Source: Streptomyces marianii
Lineage (GTDB): Bacteria; Actinomycetota; Actinomycetes; Streptomycetales; Streptomycetaceae
Direction of reading: 5' to 3'
NCBI RefSeq assembly: GCF_005795905.1
Contig: NZ_VAWE01000001.1
Coordinates: 4,515,001-4,579,000, forward strand
DNA length: 64,000 nucleotides
Shown: positions 27,967 through 37,773 of the stretch, piece by piece
How positions within the stretch are numbered: the stretch's first letter is position 1
How the letters are laid out: each line of letters opens with the position of its first letter
The notes under the pieces: model-generated
The model's database searches: none
What the model was told of the DNA's origin: nothing
What the model saw: the letters and a program-made list of their open reading frames with translations, nothing else
Made by a program: the position numbers and the translations under genes

Positions 27967-29793
27967 ATGCCAGCGACATCGCACCGGAAGCGCCGCCGCG
28001 TACTCGCGGCCGCCGCCGGACTGACCACCGTCGGCGCACTGGTCGCCGCGATGCCCGCCGGGGCTCACGAGCGCGACAAGGGACAGGGCCACGGCCACGG
28101 ACACGGTTACGGCCGCACCGTCGACGTCCAGCTGCTGTCCTTCAACGACCTGCACGGCAACCTGCAGCCGCCCGCAGGCTCGGCGGGCCGGGTCACCCAC
28201 ACCAACGAGGACGGCACCACCCGCACCATCGACGCGGGCGGTGCCGAGTACCTCGCCACCCATCTGCGCGAGGCCCGCAAGGGCAACAGGTACTCGATCA
28301 CGGCCGCGGCCGGCGACATGGTCGGCGCCTCGCCGATGCTCTCCGGTCTCTTCCACGACGAGCCGACCATCGAGGCGCTCAACAAGCTGAAGCTCGATGT
28401 GACCTCCGTCGGCAACCACGAGTTCGACGAGGGGGCCAAGGAGCTCGCCCGGCTGCAGAACGGCGGCTGCCACCCGGTCGAGGGCTGCTACGAGAAGAAG
28501 GCCAACGGCAAGCCGAAGACCTTCCGCGGGGCGCGCTTCCCGTACCTCGCGGCCAACGTCACCAACGAGAAGTCCGGCCGCCCGGTCCTGGACCCGTACT
28601 TCGTCTGGGAGAAGAACGGGGTGAAGATCGGTTTCATCGGCGTCACCCTGGAGGGCACCCCGGACATCGTCAGCGCCGAGGGCATCAAGGGCCTGAAGTT
28701 CGGCGACGAGATCGAGACGATCAACAAGTACACCAAGGTGCTGGAGCGCAAGGGCGTGAAGTCGATCGTCGCCCTGCTGCACGAGGGCGGCGCCCCGGCC
28801 TCCGGCTCGTACAACTACGACTGCGACAGCCCCGGCCCGGGCGACGGCATCTCCGGCCCGATCGTCGACATCGCCAAGAAGGTCAGCCCCCAGGTCGACG
28901 CCCTGGTCACCGGCCACACCCACCAGGCGTACGCGTGCACCATCCCGGACCCGTCCGGCAAGCCGCGCACGGTCACCTCGGCGGCCTCGTTCGGCAAGCT
29001 CTACACCGACACGACGCTCACGTACGACCGGCGCACCCGCGACATCGTGCGCACGTCCGTGGCGTCCGCCAACCACGTCGTCACCCGTGACGTGCCCAAG
29101 GCCGCGGACATGACCCGGCTCATCGACCGCTGGAACACGCTGGCCGCGCCGATCGCCAACAGGCCCGTCGGCTACATCTCCGCGGACATCGAGAACCCCG
29201 CAGACTCGCCCGAGCGTCCGGCCGGCAACCTGATCGCGGACGCCCAGCTGGAGGGCATGGCCCCGGCAGACAAGGGCGGCGCGCAGCTCGCGCTGATGAA
29301 CCCGGGCGGCATCCGTGCCGGCCTGGTCCACAAGGCGTCCGGCGGCGAGGGCGACGGCGTCGTGACCTACGGCGAGGCCTTCACCGTGCAGCCGTTCACC
29401 AACATGATGACGGCGGTCGACCTCACCGGTGCCCAGCTGATCACCGTACTGCAGCAGCAGGTCAGCGGCCCCAACCAGACCGCGCCGAAGATCCTGCAGG
29501 TGTCGGAGGGCTTCACCTACACCCTGGACATGACGAAGACCGGTGCCGACCGGATCGTGACGGGCTCCGTGAAGCTGAACGGTGAGGCGATCGACCCGGC
29601 GAGGACCTACCGCGTCGCGATGAACGAGTTCCTCGCGGGCGGCGGCGACGGCTTCGCCGTGCTGAAGGAGCACAAGAACAAGCTGGTGGGCGCGTCCGAC
29701 CTGGACCTGCTCAACGCCTACTTCGCCGCGCACTCCAGCCCGAGCGCCCCGCTGGCGCCGCCGGCCACGGGCCGGATCACGGTCGTCAGGTGA
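27967..29793 (+). CDS. Secreted 5'-nucleotidase / metallophosphatase
   Basis: A 608-aa exported enzyme. The signal peptide (about 1-33, cut near PAGAHE) is followed by a His/Gly stretch. The metallophosphatase domain has FNDLHGNL, GDMVGASPM, GNHEFDEG and VTGHTHQAY, which bind the dinuclear metal site. The C-terminal 5'-nucleotidase domain has NPGGIRAGL and the substrate region GGGDGF. It releases phosphate from extracellular nucleotides. AAGGGG lies 6 nt before the ATG. The nearby Pst and polyphosphate genes suggest a phosphate-scavenging role; no clear PHO box was found. Confidence 0.94.
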   Translation: MPATSHRKRRRVLAAAAGLTTVGALVAAMPAGAHERDKGQGHGHGHGYGRTVDVQLLSFNDLHGNLQPPAGSAGRVTHTNEDGTTRTIDAGGAEYLATHLREARKGNRYSITAAAGDMVGASPMLSGLFHDEPTIEALNKLKLDVTSVGNHEFDEGAKELARLQNGGCHPVEGCYEKKANGKPKTFRGARFPYLAANVTNEKSGRPVLDPYFVWEKNGVKIGFIGVTLEGTPDIVSAEGIKGLKFGDEIETINKYTKVLERKGVKSIVALLHEGGAPASGSYNYDCDSPGPGDGISGPIVDIAKKVSPQVDALVTGHTHQAYACTIPDPSGKPRTVTSAASFGKLYTDTTLTYDRRTRDIVRTSVASANHVVTRDVPKAADMTRLIDRWNTLAAPIANRPVGYISADIENPADSPERPAGNLIADAQLEGMAPADKGGAQLALMNPGGIRAGLVHKASGGEGDGVVTYGEAFTVQPFTNMMTAVDLTGAQLITVLQQQVSGPNQTAPKILQVSEGFTYTLDMTKTGADRIVTGSVKLNGEAIDPARTYRVAMNEFLAGGGDGFAVLKEHKNKLVGASDLDLLNAYFAAHSSPSAPLAPPATGRITVVR

Positions 29794-29812
29794 CCGGCTG
29801 ACCCGGCGCATG

Positions 29813-29849
29813 CCGAGGGGCGGCGGACCACCGGTCCGCCGCCCCTCGG
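29813..29849 (+). terminator. Terminator after the 5'-nucleotidase gene
   Basis: A perfect 17-bp stem (CCGAGGGGCGGCGGACC and its complement) with a 3-nt loop, followed by TTCTTT, 20 bp after the stop. Confidence 0.93.
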
Positions 29850-29962
29850 TTCTTTCCGCGGTTTCCGCCCGGCTCATTTTCTGTCATGGGCATGTCTGTC
29901 ATCATCCGGGTGCCGACCGCGACGCCCCCACATCGCGGAGGCCGACGAAGGAGACGGCGAGC

Positions 29963-30838
29963 ATGTCCTTGACCAGACGTGGTTTCCTCACGGGCGCGGC
30001 GGTGGCCTCCGCGTCCGTTCTCATCGGCGCGCCGGGCCCGGCGGCGGCCGCGCCGCGCAGGGCGCTCGGCCCGCAGGACTGGCTGGCCGGCTTCGACGAC
30101 GCCAGGGCGCTGCGGACGCTCACCATTCCCGGCACTCACGACTCCGGCGCCCGCTTCGGCGGCCCCTGGTCGGAGTGCCAGAACACCACCGTCGCCCGGC
30201 AGCTGGACTCGGGGATCCGCTTCCTGGACGTACGCTGCCGGGCCATCGACGGCTCGTTCGCCATCCACCACGGGCCCTCGTACCAGAACATGATGTTCGG
30301 CGACGTCCTCGTCGCCTGCCGCCACTTCCTGCGCGCGCACCCCTCGGAGACCGTCCTGATGCGGGTGAAGCAGGAGTACTCGGGGGTGAACGACGCCGCC
30401 TTCCGCGCCATCTTCGACGACTACCTCGACGCACGGGGCTGGCGCTCGCTGTTCCACATCGGCGACGCCCTCCCACCTCTCGGCCGGGCCCGCGGCAAGG
30501 TCGTCCTGATCGCCGACAACGGTGGGCTGCCCGGACTGAAGTGGTGGGACGGCGGGGTCCTCGACACCCAGGACGACTGGAACGCCCCGCCCTGGGACAA
30601 GTACCCCGAGGTCGAGGCCCATCTGCGGAAGGCCGTGGAGCAGCCCGGCAAGCTGTTCGTCAACTTCGTCAGCACCTCGGCGTATCTCCCGCCGAGGTGG
30701 AACTCCGACGACCTCAACCCCCGCGTCCACCGCTTCCTGGACGGCACGGCGAGCGGCTGGAAGGGGCTCGGAATCGTCGTGCTCGACTTCCCCGACACCC
30801 GGTCAGGGCTGGTCGACTCGCTCATCCGGCACAACTGA
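29963..30838 (+). CDS. Tat-exported phosphatidylinositol-specific phospholipase C-like enzyme
   Basis: A 291-aa protein. The twin-arginine signal SLTRRGFLTGAAVASAS (about 2-18) is followed by Ala-rich sequence to about residue 33. The PI-PLC X domain has the two catalytic histidines in PGTHDSGARF and FAIHHGPSY and the substrate Arg in RFLDVRCR. Bacterial PI-PLCs cleave phosphatidylinositol to cyclic inositol phosphate. AAGGAG lies 8 nt before the ATG. Its last 36 bp overlap the convergent kinase gene. Confidence 0.9.
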   Translation: MSLTRRGFLTGAAVASASVLIGAPGPAAAAPRRALGPQDWLAGFDDARALRTLTIPGTHDSGARFGGPWSECQNTTVARQLDSGIRFLDVRCRAIDGSFAIHHGPSYQNMMFGDVLVACRHFLRAHPSETVLMRVKQEYSGVNDAAFRAIFDDYLDARGWRSLFHIGDALPPLGRARGKVVLIADNGGLPGLKWWDGGVLDTQDDWNAPPWDKYPEVEAHLRKAVEQPGKLFVNFVSTSAYLPPRWNSDDLNPRVHRFLDGTASGWKGLGIVVLDFPDTRSGLVDSLIRHN

Positions 30839-32236
30839 CGGCGCCTCCGGCGGCGGGGTGGGCGCCCCCGGCAGACGGATCACCGCCACGGTGCCGCCGC
30901 CCTCCGCCGGACGCAGCTCCACCTCGCCGCCCGCCTGCCGCACGGTCCTGGCCACGATCGACAGCCCGAGGCCGGAGCCGGGCAGCGCGCGGGCGGACGG
31001 GGAACGCCAGAACCGTTCGAAGACGTAAGGGAGTTCCTCCGGTGGCACCCCGGGTCCGTGGTCGCGCACCGTCAGCACTCCGCGGTCCAGCCCCACCTCG
31101 ACCAATCCGTGCGGCGGCGAGAACTTCACCGCGTTGTCGAGCACGTTGACGACGGCCCGTTCCAGTGCCGCGGGCTCGGCCCGTACGTACCAGGGCCGCA
31201 GCTCGGCCTCGAACCTCAGCTCGGGACCGCGCAGCCGGGCGCGCTCCAGCGCGGTCCGGGCGGTCTCGTGCAGCGCGACGACCCGGGCCGGGCCGGGCGC
31301 CGCGCTGTCCGGCCGGGAGAGCTCCTGCAGATCCCCGATCAGCGCGGCCAGCTCGGACATCTGCGCCTTCACGGAGGCCAGCAGCGCCGCGCGGTCGTCG
31401 GGCGGCAGGGCCCGGCCGGTCCGCTCGCTGCGGACCAGCAGGTCGATGTTCGTCCGCAGCGAGGTCAGCGGGGTGCGCAGCTCGTGTCCGGCGTCCGCGA
31501 CGAGCTGGGCCTGCCGGTCGCGGGAGGAGGCCAGCGCGGCGGTCATCTGGTTGAAGGAGCGCGACAGCCGGGCGATCTCGTCCTCGCCCTCCACCGGGAT
31601 CCGCACGGTCAGGTCCTCGGTGCGGGCAACGTGCTCGACGGCGTCGGTGAGCCGGTCGACGGGCTTCAGACCGGTGCGGGCGACCCACAGCCCGGCGGCT
31701 CCGGCGGCGACGACCCCGGCGCCGGCGAGGAAGGTGAGGAGGAGGGCGAGCCGGTTCAGTGCGGTGTCGATCTCGTGGAGGGGGCGGGAGACCATGACGG
31801 TGACCTGTCCCCGGCCGTTCGGGGCGTCGTTGAGCGTGTGCACCCGCACCTCGTCGCCGTCGTCCGTCCTGCTGCCGTGCAGGACGTCCCGCTTGAGACC
31901 CCGTGCGACCGCGATGTCCGCGGGCTTCACCTTCACCGGCTCCGAGTACGGCGTGACGCAGCGCGTACCGTCGGGACCGATGACCTGGATGTACGCGAAC
32001 GCCTTGCGCTCGGTGGTCTGTGCGCGGTCCGGGGCGCGGCACGCCGCCAGGGCGGTCGCGATCGAGTCGGGGGGCGCGCCCGTGTTCCGCAGCGAGGTGT
32101 CGAGCTCGTCGCGCAGCTGCGCCCGCGCCAGCAGCCAGCAGGCGACGGCGACCGCCGCCACCGCGGCCGCCACGGCCGTCGCCGTCAGCAGCGCGAGCCG
32201 CGACCGCAGCGGGAGGGCACGGAATCTGCGGATCAC
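30803..32236 (-). CDS. Two-component sensor histidine kinase
   Basis: A 477-aa membrane kinase: first helix about 12-36, an extracytoplasmic sensor domain of about 120 residues with two Cys, a second helix (about 163-185), a HAMP domain, and a dimerisation/phosphoacceptor segment [13 protein letters not shown] (His near 248). ATPase boxes are [21 protein letters not shown] and [13 protein letters not shown]. It resembles the MprB/CseC type. Its start overlaps the response regulator stop (ATGA). Confidence 0.94.
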   Translation of the reverse strand: MIRRFRALPLRSRLALLTATAVAAAVAAVAVACWLLARAQLRDELDTSLRNTGAPPDSIATALAACRAPDRAQTTERKAFAYIQVIGPDGTRCVTPYSEPVKVKPADIAVARGLKRDVLHGSRTDDGDEVRVHTLNDAPNGRGQVTVMVSRPLHEIDTALNRLALLLTFLAGAGVVAAGAAGLWVARTGLKPVDRLTDAVEHVARTEDLTVRIPVEGEDEIARLSRSFNQMTAALASSRDRQAQLVADAGHELRTPLTSLRTNIDLLVRSERTGRALPPDDRAALLASVKAQMSELAALIGDLQELSRPDSAAPGPARVVALHETARTALERARLRGPELRFEAELRPWYVRAEPAALERAVVNVLDNAVKFSPPHGLVEVGLDRGVLTVRDHGPGVPPEELPYVFERFWRSPSARALPGSGLGLSIVARTVRQAGGEVELRPAEGGGTVAVIRLPGAPTPPPEAPSVVPDERVDQP

Positions 32237-32958
32237 TCCGGGGACCCCTCCCGCAGGGCGTAGCCCACTCCGCGGACGGTGTGGACCAGGCGCGGCTCAC
32301 CGGCCGCCTCGGTCTTGCGGCGCAGGTACATGACGTAGACGTCCAGCGAGTTGGAGCTCGGCTCGAAGTCGAAGCCCCAGACGGTCTTCAGGATCTGCTC
32401 ACGGGTCAGCACCTGCCTCGGGTGGGCCAGGAACAACTCCAGCAGGGTGAACTCGGTGCGGGTCAGCTCGACCCGGCGCGGGCCCCGGGTGACCTCGCGG
32501 GTGGCCGGGTCCATCCGGAGATCGGCGAACGACAGCACCTCGCCGGACTCCACGCCGGTCCCGGCGGCCGCGTACGAGCTGCGCCGCAGCAGTGCCCTGA
32601 TCCGTGCGAGCAGCTCGTCCAGCTCGAACGGCTTCACCAGGTAGTCGTCGGCCCCGGCGTCGAGTCCGGTGACGCGGTCGCCGACCGTGTCCCGGGCGGT
32701 CAGCATCAGGATCGGCAGTGTGGAGCCGGCGGAGCGCAGCCTGCGCGCGGCGGTCAGTCCGTCCATGCGGGGCATCTGGATGTCCAGGACGACCAGGTCC
32801 GGCCGGTACGACTCCACCTTGGCGAGCGCGTCGGCGCCGTCGACCGCGACCTCGGTGGCGTACCCCTCGAAAGCGAGGCTGCGCTGGAGGGCGTCGCGTA
32901 CTGCGGGCTCGTCGTCGACGACGAGGATGCGTCCGCCGTCATCCGGTGTGGAGGTCAT
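32233..32958 (-). CDS. OmpR-family response regulator
   Basis: A 241-aa regulator. The receiver domain has the acidic pair Asp15-Asp16, phosphoacceptor Asp59 ([13 protein letters not shown]) and Lys in YLVKPFE. The C-terminal winged helix contains [20 protein letters not shown]. It pairs with the kinase encoded directly downstream. The ATG at 32958 gives [11 protein letters not shown]. The protease gene ends 20 nt upstream on the same strand, so protease, regulator and kinase probably form one operon. Confidence 0.95.
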   Translation of the reverse strand: MTSTPDDGGRILVVDDEPAVRDALQRSLAFEGYATEVAVDGADALAKVESYRPDLVVLDIQMPRMDGLTAARRLRSAGSTLPILMLTARDTVGDRVTGLDAGADDYLVKPFELDELLARIRALLRRSSYAAAGTGVESGEVLSFADLRMDPATREVTRGPRRVELTRTEFTLLELFLAHPRQVLTREQILKTVWGFDFEPSSNSLDVYVMYLRRKTEAAGEPRLVHTVRGVGYALREGSPE

Positions 32959-32978
32959 GGCCCAAGCCTCGCACGCGC

Positions 32979-33992
32979 TCAGGACCCGCCGCCGGAGCGG
33001 AGGCCTTCCAGGTCCGCCTTGACGGTGTCGACGGGGATGGCGAACCCGAGCCCGACGCTGCCCGCGGTCGAACCGGACGCCGAACTCGGCGCGTACATGG
33101 CGGAGTTGATTCCGATGATCTCGCCGTTCATGTTGATCAGTGCGCCGCCGGAGTTGCCGGGGTTGAGGGAGGCGTCGGTCTGGATGGCCTTGTAGGTGGT
33201 CCTGGAGTCGCCGGTGTCCCCGTTGAACTCCCGGCCGCCGAACTCGAAGGGCCAGTTCCCCCGCGGGTCCTGCCGCCCCCGCCCCTGCCCCTCGTCCTTG
33301 GCGACGGTCACGTCCCGGTCGAGGGCCGAGACGATACCGCTGGTCACGGTGCCGGTGAGGCCCTCGGGGGAACCGATCGCGACGACCTCGTCGCCGACCT
33401 TCACGGCGCCGGAGTCGCCGAGGGCGGCCGCCTTCAGGCCCTTGGCGCCCCGCAGCGCGACCAGTGCGAGGTCCTTGTCGGGGTCGGTGCCGACGACGTC
33501 CGCGGTGTACGCGCTGCCGTCGCTGAGCCGGACCTTGACGGTGTCCGCGCCCGCGATCACGTGGTTGTTGGTCACGATCTCGCCGTCCGCGGAGATGATC
33601 ACTCCCGAGCCGGTGGACTCGCCGGAGCCCGTCGAGGCGTTGATCTCCACGATGCTGGGGGAGACGGCCTGCGCGACACCGGCGACGGTGCCCTTGCTGC
33701 TCTGGGACACCGTCGCTCCGTTGACACCGTCGGACGTGCCGGGCGCGCTCCCCGCCGTGAACCGTTCCACGAGCGTCGCCGCCCCGCCGCCGACGGCCGC
33801 GGCCACGATCGCCACGGCCGCGATCAGCGCGACGGGCCGCCTGGCGCGAGCCCGGTGGGCGGGGGCGGGGGCCGCCGGAGCGTGCGGGGGCGGCGGCGGG
33901 TACGCCCCCTCGCCGGAGCCCGCGTAACGGTACGGGGGGTACGCGTGGGTGGGGTGGGTGCCGTCGTCGCCGCTGCGGTAGTGGTCCGTCAT
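32979..33992 (-). CDS. Membrane-anchored HtrA-like trypsin protease without a PDZ domain
   Basis: A 337-aa protein. A Pro/Tyr-rich cytoplasmic N-terminus (about 1-50) and a membrane helix ([19 protein letters not shown]) precede a trypsin-like domain with His in VTNNHVIAG, Asp in DKDLALVAL and Ser in [10 protein letters not shown]. It stops just after the protease fold, so the PDZ domain common in HtrA is absent. The ATG at 33992 (MTDHYRSG) is chosen because further upstream the frame consists of translated tandem repeats. Co-transcription with the MprAB-like pair suggests an envelope-stress role. Confidence 0.9.
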   Translation of the reverse strand: MTDHYRSGDDGTHPTHAYPPYRYAGSGEGAYPPPPPHAPAAPAPAHRARARRPVALIAAVAIVAAAVGGGAATLVERFTAGSAPGTSDGVNGATVSQSSKGTVAGVAQAVSPSIVEINASTGSGESTGSGVIISADGEIVTNNHVIAGADTVKVRLSDGSAYTADVVGTDPDKDLALVALRGAKGLKAAALGDSGAVKVGDEVVAIGSPEGLTGTVTSGIVSALDRDVTVAKDEGQGRGRQDPRGNWPFEFGGREFNGDTGDSRTTYKAIQTDASLNPGNSGGALINMNGEIIGINSAMYAPSSASGSTAGSVGLGFAIPVDTVKADLEGLRSGGGS

Positions 33993-34080
33993 GGTGACGA
34001 CTCTCGGGCCGGTACATGAGAGTGCGCTGAGGGCGCCCTGAGAAGCCCGACAGAAGCCTGTATGCCCCATATAAGGGAGG

Positions 34081-34256
34081 GTCGCGAGGCGGGAGGGTCG
34101 CGAGGCGGGGGAGTTGCGAGGTGGGAGGGTCGCGAGGCGGGGGAGTTGCGAGGTGGGAGGGTCGCGAGGCGGGGGAGTCGCGAGGCGGGGGAGTTGCGAG
34201 GTGGGAGGGTCGCGAGGCGGGGGAGTTGCGAGGTGGGAGGGGCGCGAGGCGGGGGA
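34081..34256. repeat. Eleven tandem 16-bp repeats
   Basis: Eleven units of exactly 16 bp alternate between GTCGCGAGGCGGGGGA-type and GTTGCGAGGTGGGAGG-type, with no spacers. The register runs from 34081 to 34256. It lies upstream of the protease start and beyond the lacI stop. The 16-bp period keeps all frames open on the minus strand, which explains the long false ORFs there. Confidence 0.95.
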
Positions 34257-34379
34257 GCGGCGTCCGGCCGGGGTCCGCCACGTCGTCGGGACCGGGCGGC
34301 GCCGTGCCCCGGCCGGAACGCGCGAGGACCCGCGTGCCCGGACCACCGGGCCGCCCCGGCGCGTCGCCGGGTCCGGAGA

Positions 34380-35405
34380 TCAGCTGCCGCAGCCGCAGGA
34401 ACGGCGCACGATCAGCGCCGAGGGGAACTGCCTGACCCGCTCCCGCCGCGATCCGACCACCCGCAGCCCGTCGTCCAGTACCAGGTCGACCGCCGCGCGT
34501 GCCATCGCCGGCCGGTCGGAGGCGATCGTCGTCAGCGGGGGATCGGTCAGCGCGGCTTCCTTGACGTCGTCGAAGCCCGCCACCGCCAGCTCGCCGGGCA
34601 CGTCGATCCGCAGCTCACGGGCCGCCCGCAGCACACCGATCGCCTGGTCGTCCGTCGCACAGAAGATCGCCGACGGCCGGTCGGGTCCGGACAGGAGGTC
34701 CAGGGCCACGCGATAGGCGTCGTAGCGGTTGTACGGCGCCGAGAACAGCCGGCCCTCCGTGGACCGCCCGGACTCCAGCATCGCCCGCCGCCAGCCCTCG
34801 ACGTGGTCCGCCACCGGGTCGCCCACCGCCGGGGTCTCCTCGAGCCCGCCGAGGCACGCCACGTAGGGGTGCCCGTGCTCCAGCAGGTGCCGGGTCGCGA
34901 GCTGCGCGCCGCCGATGTCGTCCGTGACGACGGCGACGTCGTCGATCGCCTCGGGGCGCTCGTGCAGCAGCACCACCCGGGCGTCCCAGGCCTCGATCTC
35001 CGCGGCGGCCCGCTCGCTCGGGCCCTGGCTCACCAGGATCAGCCCGGCGACCCGCATACCGAGGAAGGCCCGCAGATAGTGGACCTCGCGCTCGTCGCGG
35101 TAGTCCGAGTTGCCGACCAGGACCATCTTTCCGCGGTCGGCCGCGGCCCGCTCCACCGCGTGCGCCATCTCCGCGAAGAACGGCTGGCGGGCGTCCGGCA
35201 CGATCATGCCTATGAGGTCGGTGCGCCGCGAGGCCATCGCCTGGGCGACCCGGTCGGGCCGGTAGCCCAGCTCCTTGATCGCGGCGAGTACGCGCTCGCG
35301 CGTGGCCGGGGCGACCGGCCGGGGTCCGTTGTTGATGACGTAGCTGACGACAGCGGTCGAAGTACCCGCCAGTCGCGCCACGTCGTCCCGCGTCACCTTG
35401 GCCAC
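34380..35405 (-). CDS. LacI-family transcriptional regulator
   Basis: A 341-aa repressor: a helix-turn-helix [25 protein letters not shown] (about 7-31), a hinge, and a periplasmic-binding-protein-like sensor domain ([30 protein letters not shown]). It ends in a Cys-containing tail RRSCGCGS, as in a subgroup of Streptomyces LacI proteins. The ligand is unknown. It starts 23 nt after the glnR stop on the same strand and may be co-transcribed with it. Confidence 0.92.
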   Translation of the reverse strand: MAKVTRDDVARLAGTSTAVVSYVINNGPRPVAPATRERVLAAIKELGYRPDRVAQAMASRRTDLIGMIVPDARQPFFAEMAHAVERAAADRGKMVLVGNSDYRDEREVHYLRAFLGMRVAGLILVSQGPSERAAAEIEAWDARVVLLHERPEAIDDVAVVTDDIGGAQLATRHLLEHGHPYVACLGGLEETPAVGDPVADHVEGWRRAMLESGRSTEGRLFSAPYNRYDAYRVALDLLSGPDRPSAIFCATDDQAIGVLRAARELRIDVPGELAVAGFDDVKEAALTDPPLTTIASDRPAMARAAVDLVLDDGLRVVGSRRERVRQFPSALIVRRSCGCGS

Positions 35406-35428
35406 GCGCGCAGTCTACGCGTGGTGAC

Positions 35429-36223
35429 CTACCTCTGGGCAGGGCGTACGGCGGCCTCGGCGCTCTCGGCCGGGTCCGCCGCGGGGGCGGCGGACCCGGC
35501 GGACGCCTTCTTCGCCTTGGCCGCGGCCGTCTCGTCCGTCGCGCGCTCGGCCTTCTCCGGCGTGACGAAGCGGTAGCCCACGTTGCGCACGGTGCCGATC
35601 AGGGACTCGTGCTCGGGGCCGAGTTTGGCGCGCAGCCGCCGTACGTGGACGTCTACCGTGCGCGTGCCGCCGAAGTAGTCGTAGCCCCAGACCTCCTGGA
35701 GCAGCTGGGCCCGGGTGAAGACCCGGCCGGGGTGCTGGGCCAGGTACTTCAGCAGTTCGAACTCCTTGAAGGTCAGGTCCAGGACCCGGCCCTTCAGCTT
35801 CGCGCTGTACGTCGCCTCGTCCACCGACAGGTCGCCGTTGCGGATCTCCATGGGCGAATCGTCGGCGGTGAGCTGCTGGCGGCCCATCGCCAGCCGGAGT
35901 CGCGCCTCCACCTCGGCGGGGCCGGCCGTGTCCAGCAGCACGTCGTCGATGCCCCAGTCGGCGGTGACGGCCGCCAGACCGCCCTCCGTGACGACGAGCA
36001 CGAGCGGGCAGCCGGGCCCGGTGGAGCGGAGCAGCTGGCAGAGACTGCGCACCTGGGGGAGGTCGCGCCGGCCGTCGACCAGGATCACGTCGGCGCCCGG
36101 GGTGTCGACGAGGGCCGGGCCCTCCGCCGGAGCCACGCGTACGTTGTGCAGCAGCAGGCCGAGGGCGGGAAGCACCTCAGTGGACGGCTGGAGGGCGTTG
36201 GTCAGGAGCAGCAGAGAACTCAT
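35429..36223 (-). CDS. glnR: Global nitrogen regulator GlnR
   Basis: A 264-aa OmpR-family regulator. The N-terminal receiver-like domain begins [14 protein letters not shown] and has a single Asp (ILVDGRRD, Asp50) in the phosphoacceptor position but not the usual acidic pair, as known for atypical GlnR receivers. The winged helix reads [20 protein letters not shown] and [14 protein letters not shown]. An Ala/Lys-rich tail follows. GlnR controls glnA, amtB, nas and other nitrogen genes; no partner kinase is adjacent. Confidence 0.95.
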   Translation of the reverse strand: MSSLLLLTNALQPSTEVLPALGLLLHNVRVAPAEGPALVDTPGADVILVDGRRDLPQVRSLCQLLRSTGPGCPLVLVVTEGGLAAVTADWGIDDVLLDTAGPAEVEARLRLAMGRQQLTADDSPMEIRNGDLSVDEATYSAKLKGRVLDLTFKEFELLKYLAQHPGRVFTRAQLLQEVWGYDYFGGTRTVDVHVRRLRAKLGPEHESLIGTVRNVGYRFVTPEKAERATDETAAAKAKKASAGSAAPAADPAESAEAAVRPAQR

Positions 36224-36508
36224 CGCGCCCCACCTGCCCCGGCCGTCTCCCCTGCCCGGGTCGTCGTTTCTCGGTCGTGCACGTTTCGCTCGCCCATAAC
36301 GTCGGTTCCTCCTCGTCCCTGCGAGAGGGGGTCCTTCCACGCCCGAAGGCCGCGGGGGAGTATGCGGCAACTGCTTCTTGCCCGGCCGCGGCACCCGCGC
36401 CCCGGGTTCCGCGATCGTTTCGTTCACCTGTCTGTAACAACGGCCTGGAAACACAAAAGGACCCGGGGGCTGCGTCGCCCGGATCCTCTGCCAAGCAGAA
36501 TAGCCCAC

Positions 36509-37468
36509 ATGACATCCGTGTCGGAGGGCCGATTTCACAGTGTGGATGTTTCCTCGATCACCCCGGGTCCCCTGCGCGCAACGCTGAGGACCTCCGACGG
36601 AGTCCTCGTGGAGGCCCTCCACGAGCCCTGCACGGACCGGTCCCGCAGGAGGTCCGGGAGCGGTCCCACGGCCGCGGACGCCGGCACGGCGATCGTCGTG
36701 GCGCACGGTTTCACCGGTTCGGTGGACCGCCCGGCGGTGCGCCGGGCGGCTCGTGTCCTCGCTCGCCGGGCGGCGGTCGTCACCTTCTCCTTCCGCGGGC
36801 ACGGCCGGTCCGGTGGGCACTCGACCGTCGGTGACCGCGAGGTGCTGGACCTGGCGGCGGCGGTCGCCTGGGCGCGGTCCCTGGGGCACCGGCGCGTCGT
36901 CACGGTCGGCTTCTCGATGGGCGGCTCGGTGGTGCTGCGGCACGCGGCGCTGTACGGGGCGGCCTTCGCCGGTCGGGCGGGGGAGCGCGCCGCTGCGGAC
37001 CCCGGCGACGGGTTCGACACGCGTGGGAGGCGGGCGCGGCCGCACGGGGACGCCGCTGAGCCGTGGCTCGCGCCCGACGCCCCCGCCGGCCGTACCGACG
37101 CCGTCGCGGCCGTGAGCGCGCCGGCCCGCTGGTACTACCGGGGGACCGCGCCGATGCGCCGGCTCCACTGGGTGGTCACCCGGCCGGTGGGCCGGTTCGT
37201 CGGGCGCCACGGTCTGCGCACCCGGATCCATCCCGAGGACTGGGACCCGGTGCCGCTCTCCCCGGTGGAGGCCGTGCCGCTGATCGCGCCGACCCCGCTG
37301 CTGATCGTCCACGGCGACCGCGACCCGTACTTCCCGCTGGACCACCCCCGGACGCTGGCCGCGGCCGGACCGTCCGAGCTGTGGCTGGAACCGGGCATGG
37401 GGCACGCGGAGAACGCGGTCGGCGAAGCGCTCCTGGGGCGCCTCGGGGACTGGCTCGTCCGCGCATAG
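36509..37468 (+). CDS. Alpha/beta hydrolase
   Basis: A 319-aa hydrolase. The nucleophile elbow is GFSMGGSV (Ser), the acid is in HGDRDPYFP and the His is in GMGHAEN. The oxyanion region reads [12 protein letters not shown]. An insertion of about 65 residues rich in Gly/Ala/Arg between core strands forms a lid. The substrate is unknown. Start ATG at 36509; the frame remains open upstream through the glnR promoter, but without a ribosome site. Confidence 0.86.
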   Translation: MTSVSEGRFHSVDVSSITPGPLRATLRTSDGVLVEALHEPCTDRSRRRSGSGPTAADAGTAIVVAHGFTGSVDRPAVRRAARVLARRAAVVTFSFRGHGRSGGHSTVGDREVLDLAAAVAWARSLGHRRVVTVGFSMGGSVVLRHAALYGAAFAGRAGERAAADPGDGFDTRGRRARPHGDAAEPWLAPDAPAGRTDAVAAVSAPARWYYRGTAPMRRLHWVVTRPVGRFVGRHGLRTRIHPEDWDPVPLSPVEAVPLIAPTPLLIVHGDRDPYFPLDHPRTLAAAGPSELWLEPGMGHAENAVGEALLGRLGDWLVRA

Positions 37469-37508
37469 CCCATGATGGACAGTCGACGAGGGAGAGAGGA
37501 GTACCGCG

Positions 37509-37763
37509 ATGGCAGCGGGGACCATCCGCTACTGGGCCGCGGCCAAGGCCGCCGCCGGTGTGGCCGAGGAGCCGTACGCCGCGGAGAACCTGGCCGAGGC
37601 GCTGGACGCCGCCCGCGAGAGGCACCCGGGCGAGCTCGTCCGCGTCCTCCAGCGGTGTTCCTTCCTCGTCGACGGCGCGCCCGTCGGGACCCGCGGGCAT
37701 GAGACCGTACGGCTGGCCGAGGGCGGCACGGTCGAGGTGCTCCCGCCGTTCGCAGGAGGGTGA
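37509..37763 (+). CDS. MoaD/ThiS-family sulfur-carrier-like protein
   Basis: An 84-aa beta-grasp protein ending in Gly-Gly (LPPFAGG), the tail that is adenylated and thiocarboxylated in sulfur carriers for molybdopterin or thiamin synthesis. The segment [14 protein letters not shown] resembles the MoaD core. It sits 40 nt after the hydrolase and 10 nt before the membrane-protein gene, not with other Moco genes. Confidence 0.88.
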   Translation: MAAGTIRYWAAAKAAAGVAEEPYAAENLAEALDAARERHPGELVRVLQRCSFLVDGAPVGTRGHETVRLAEGGTVEVLPPFAGG

Positions 37764-37773
37764 ACCGCACAGC

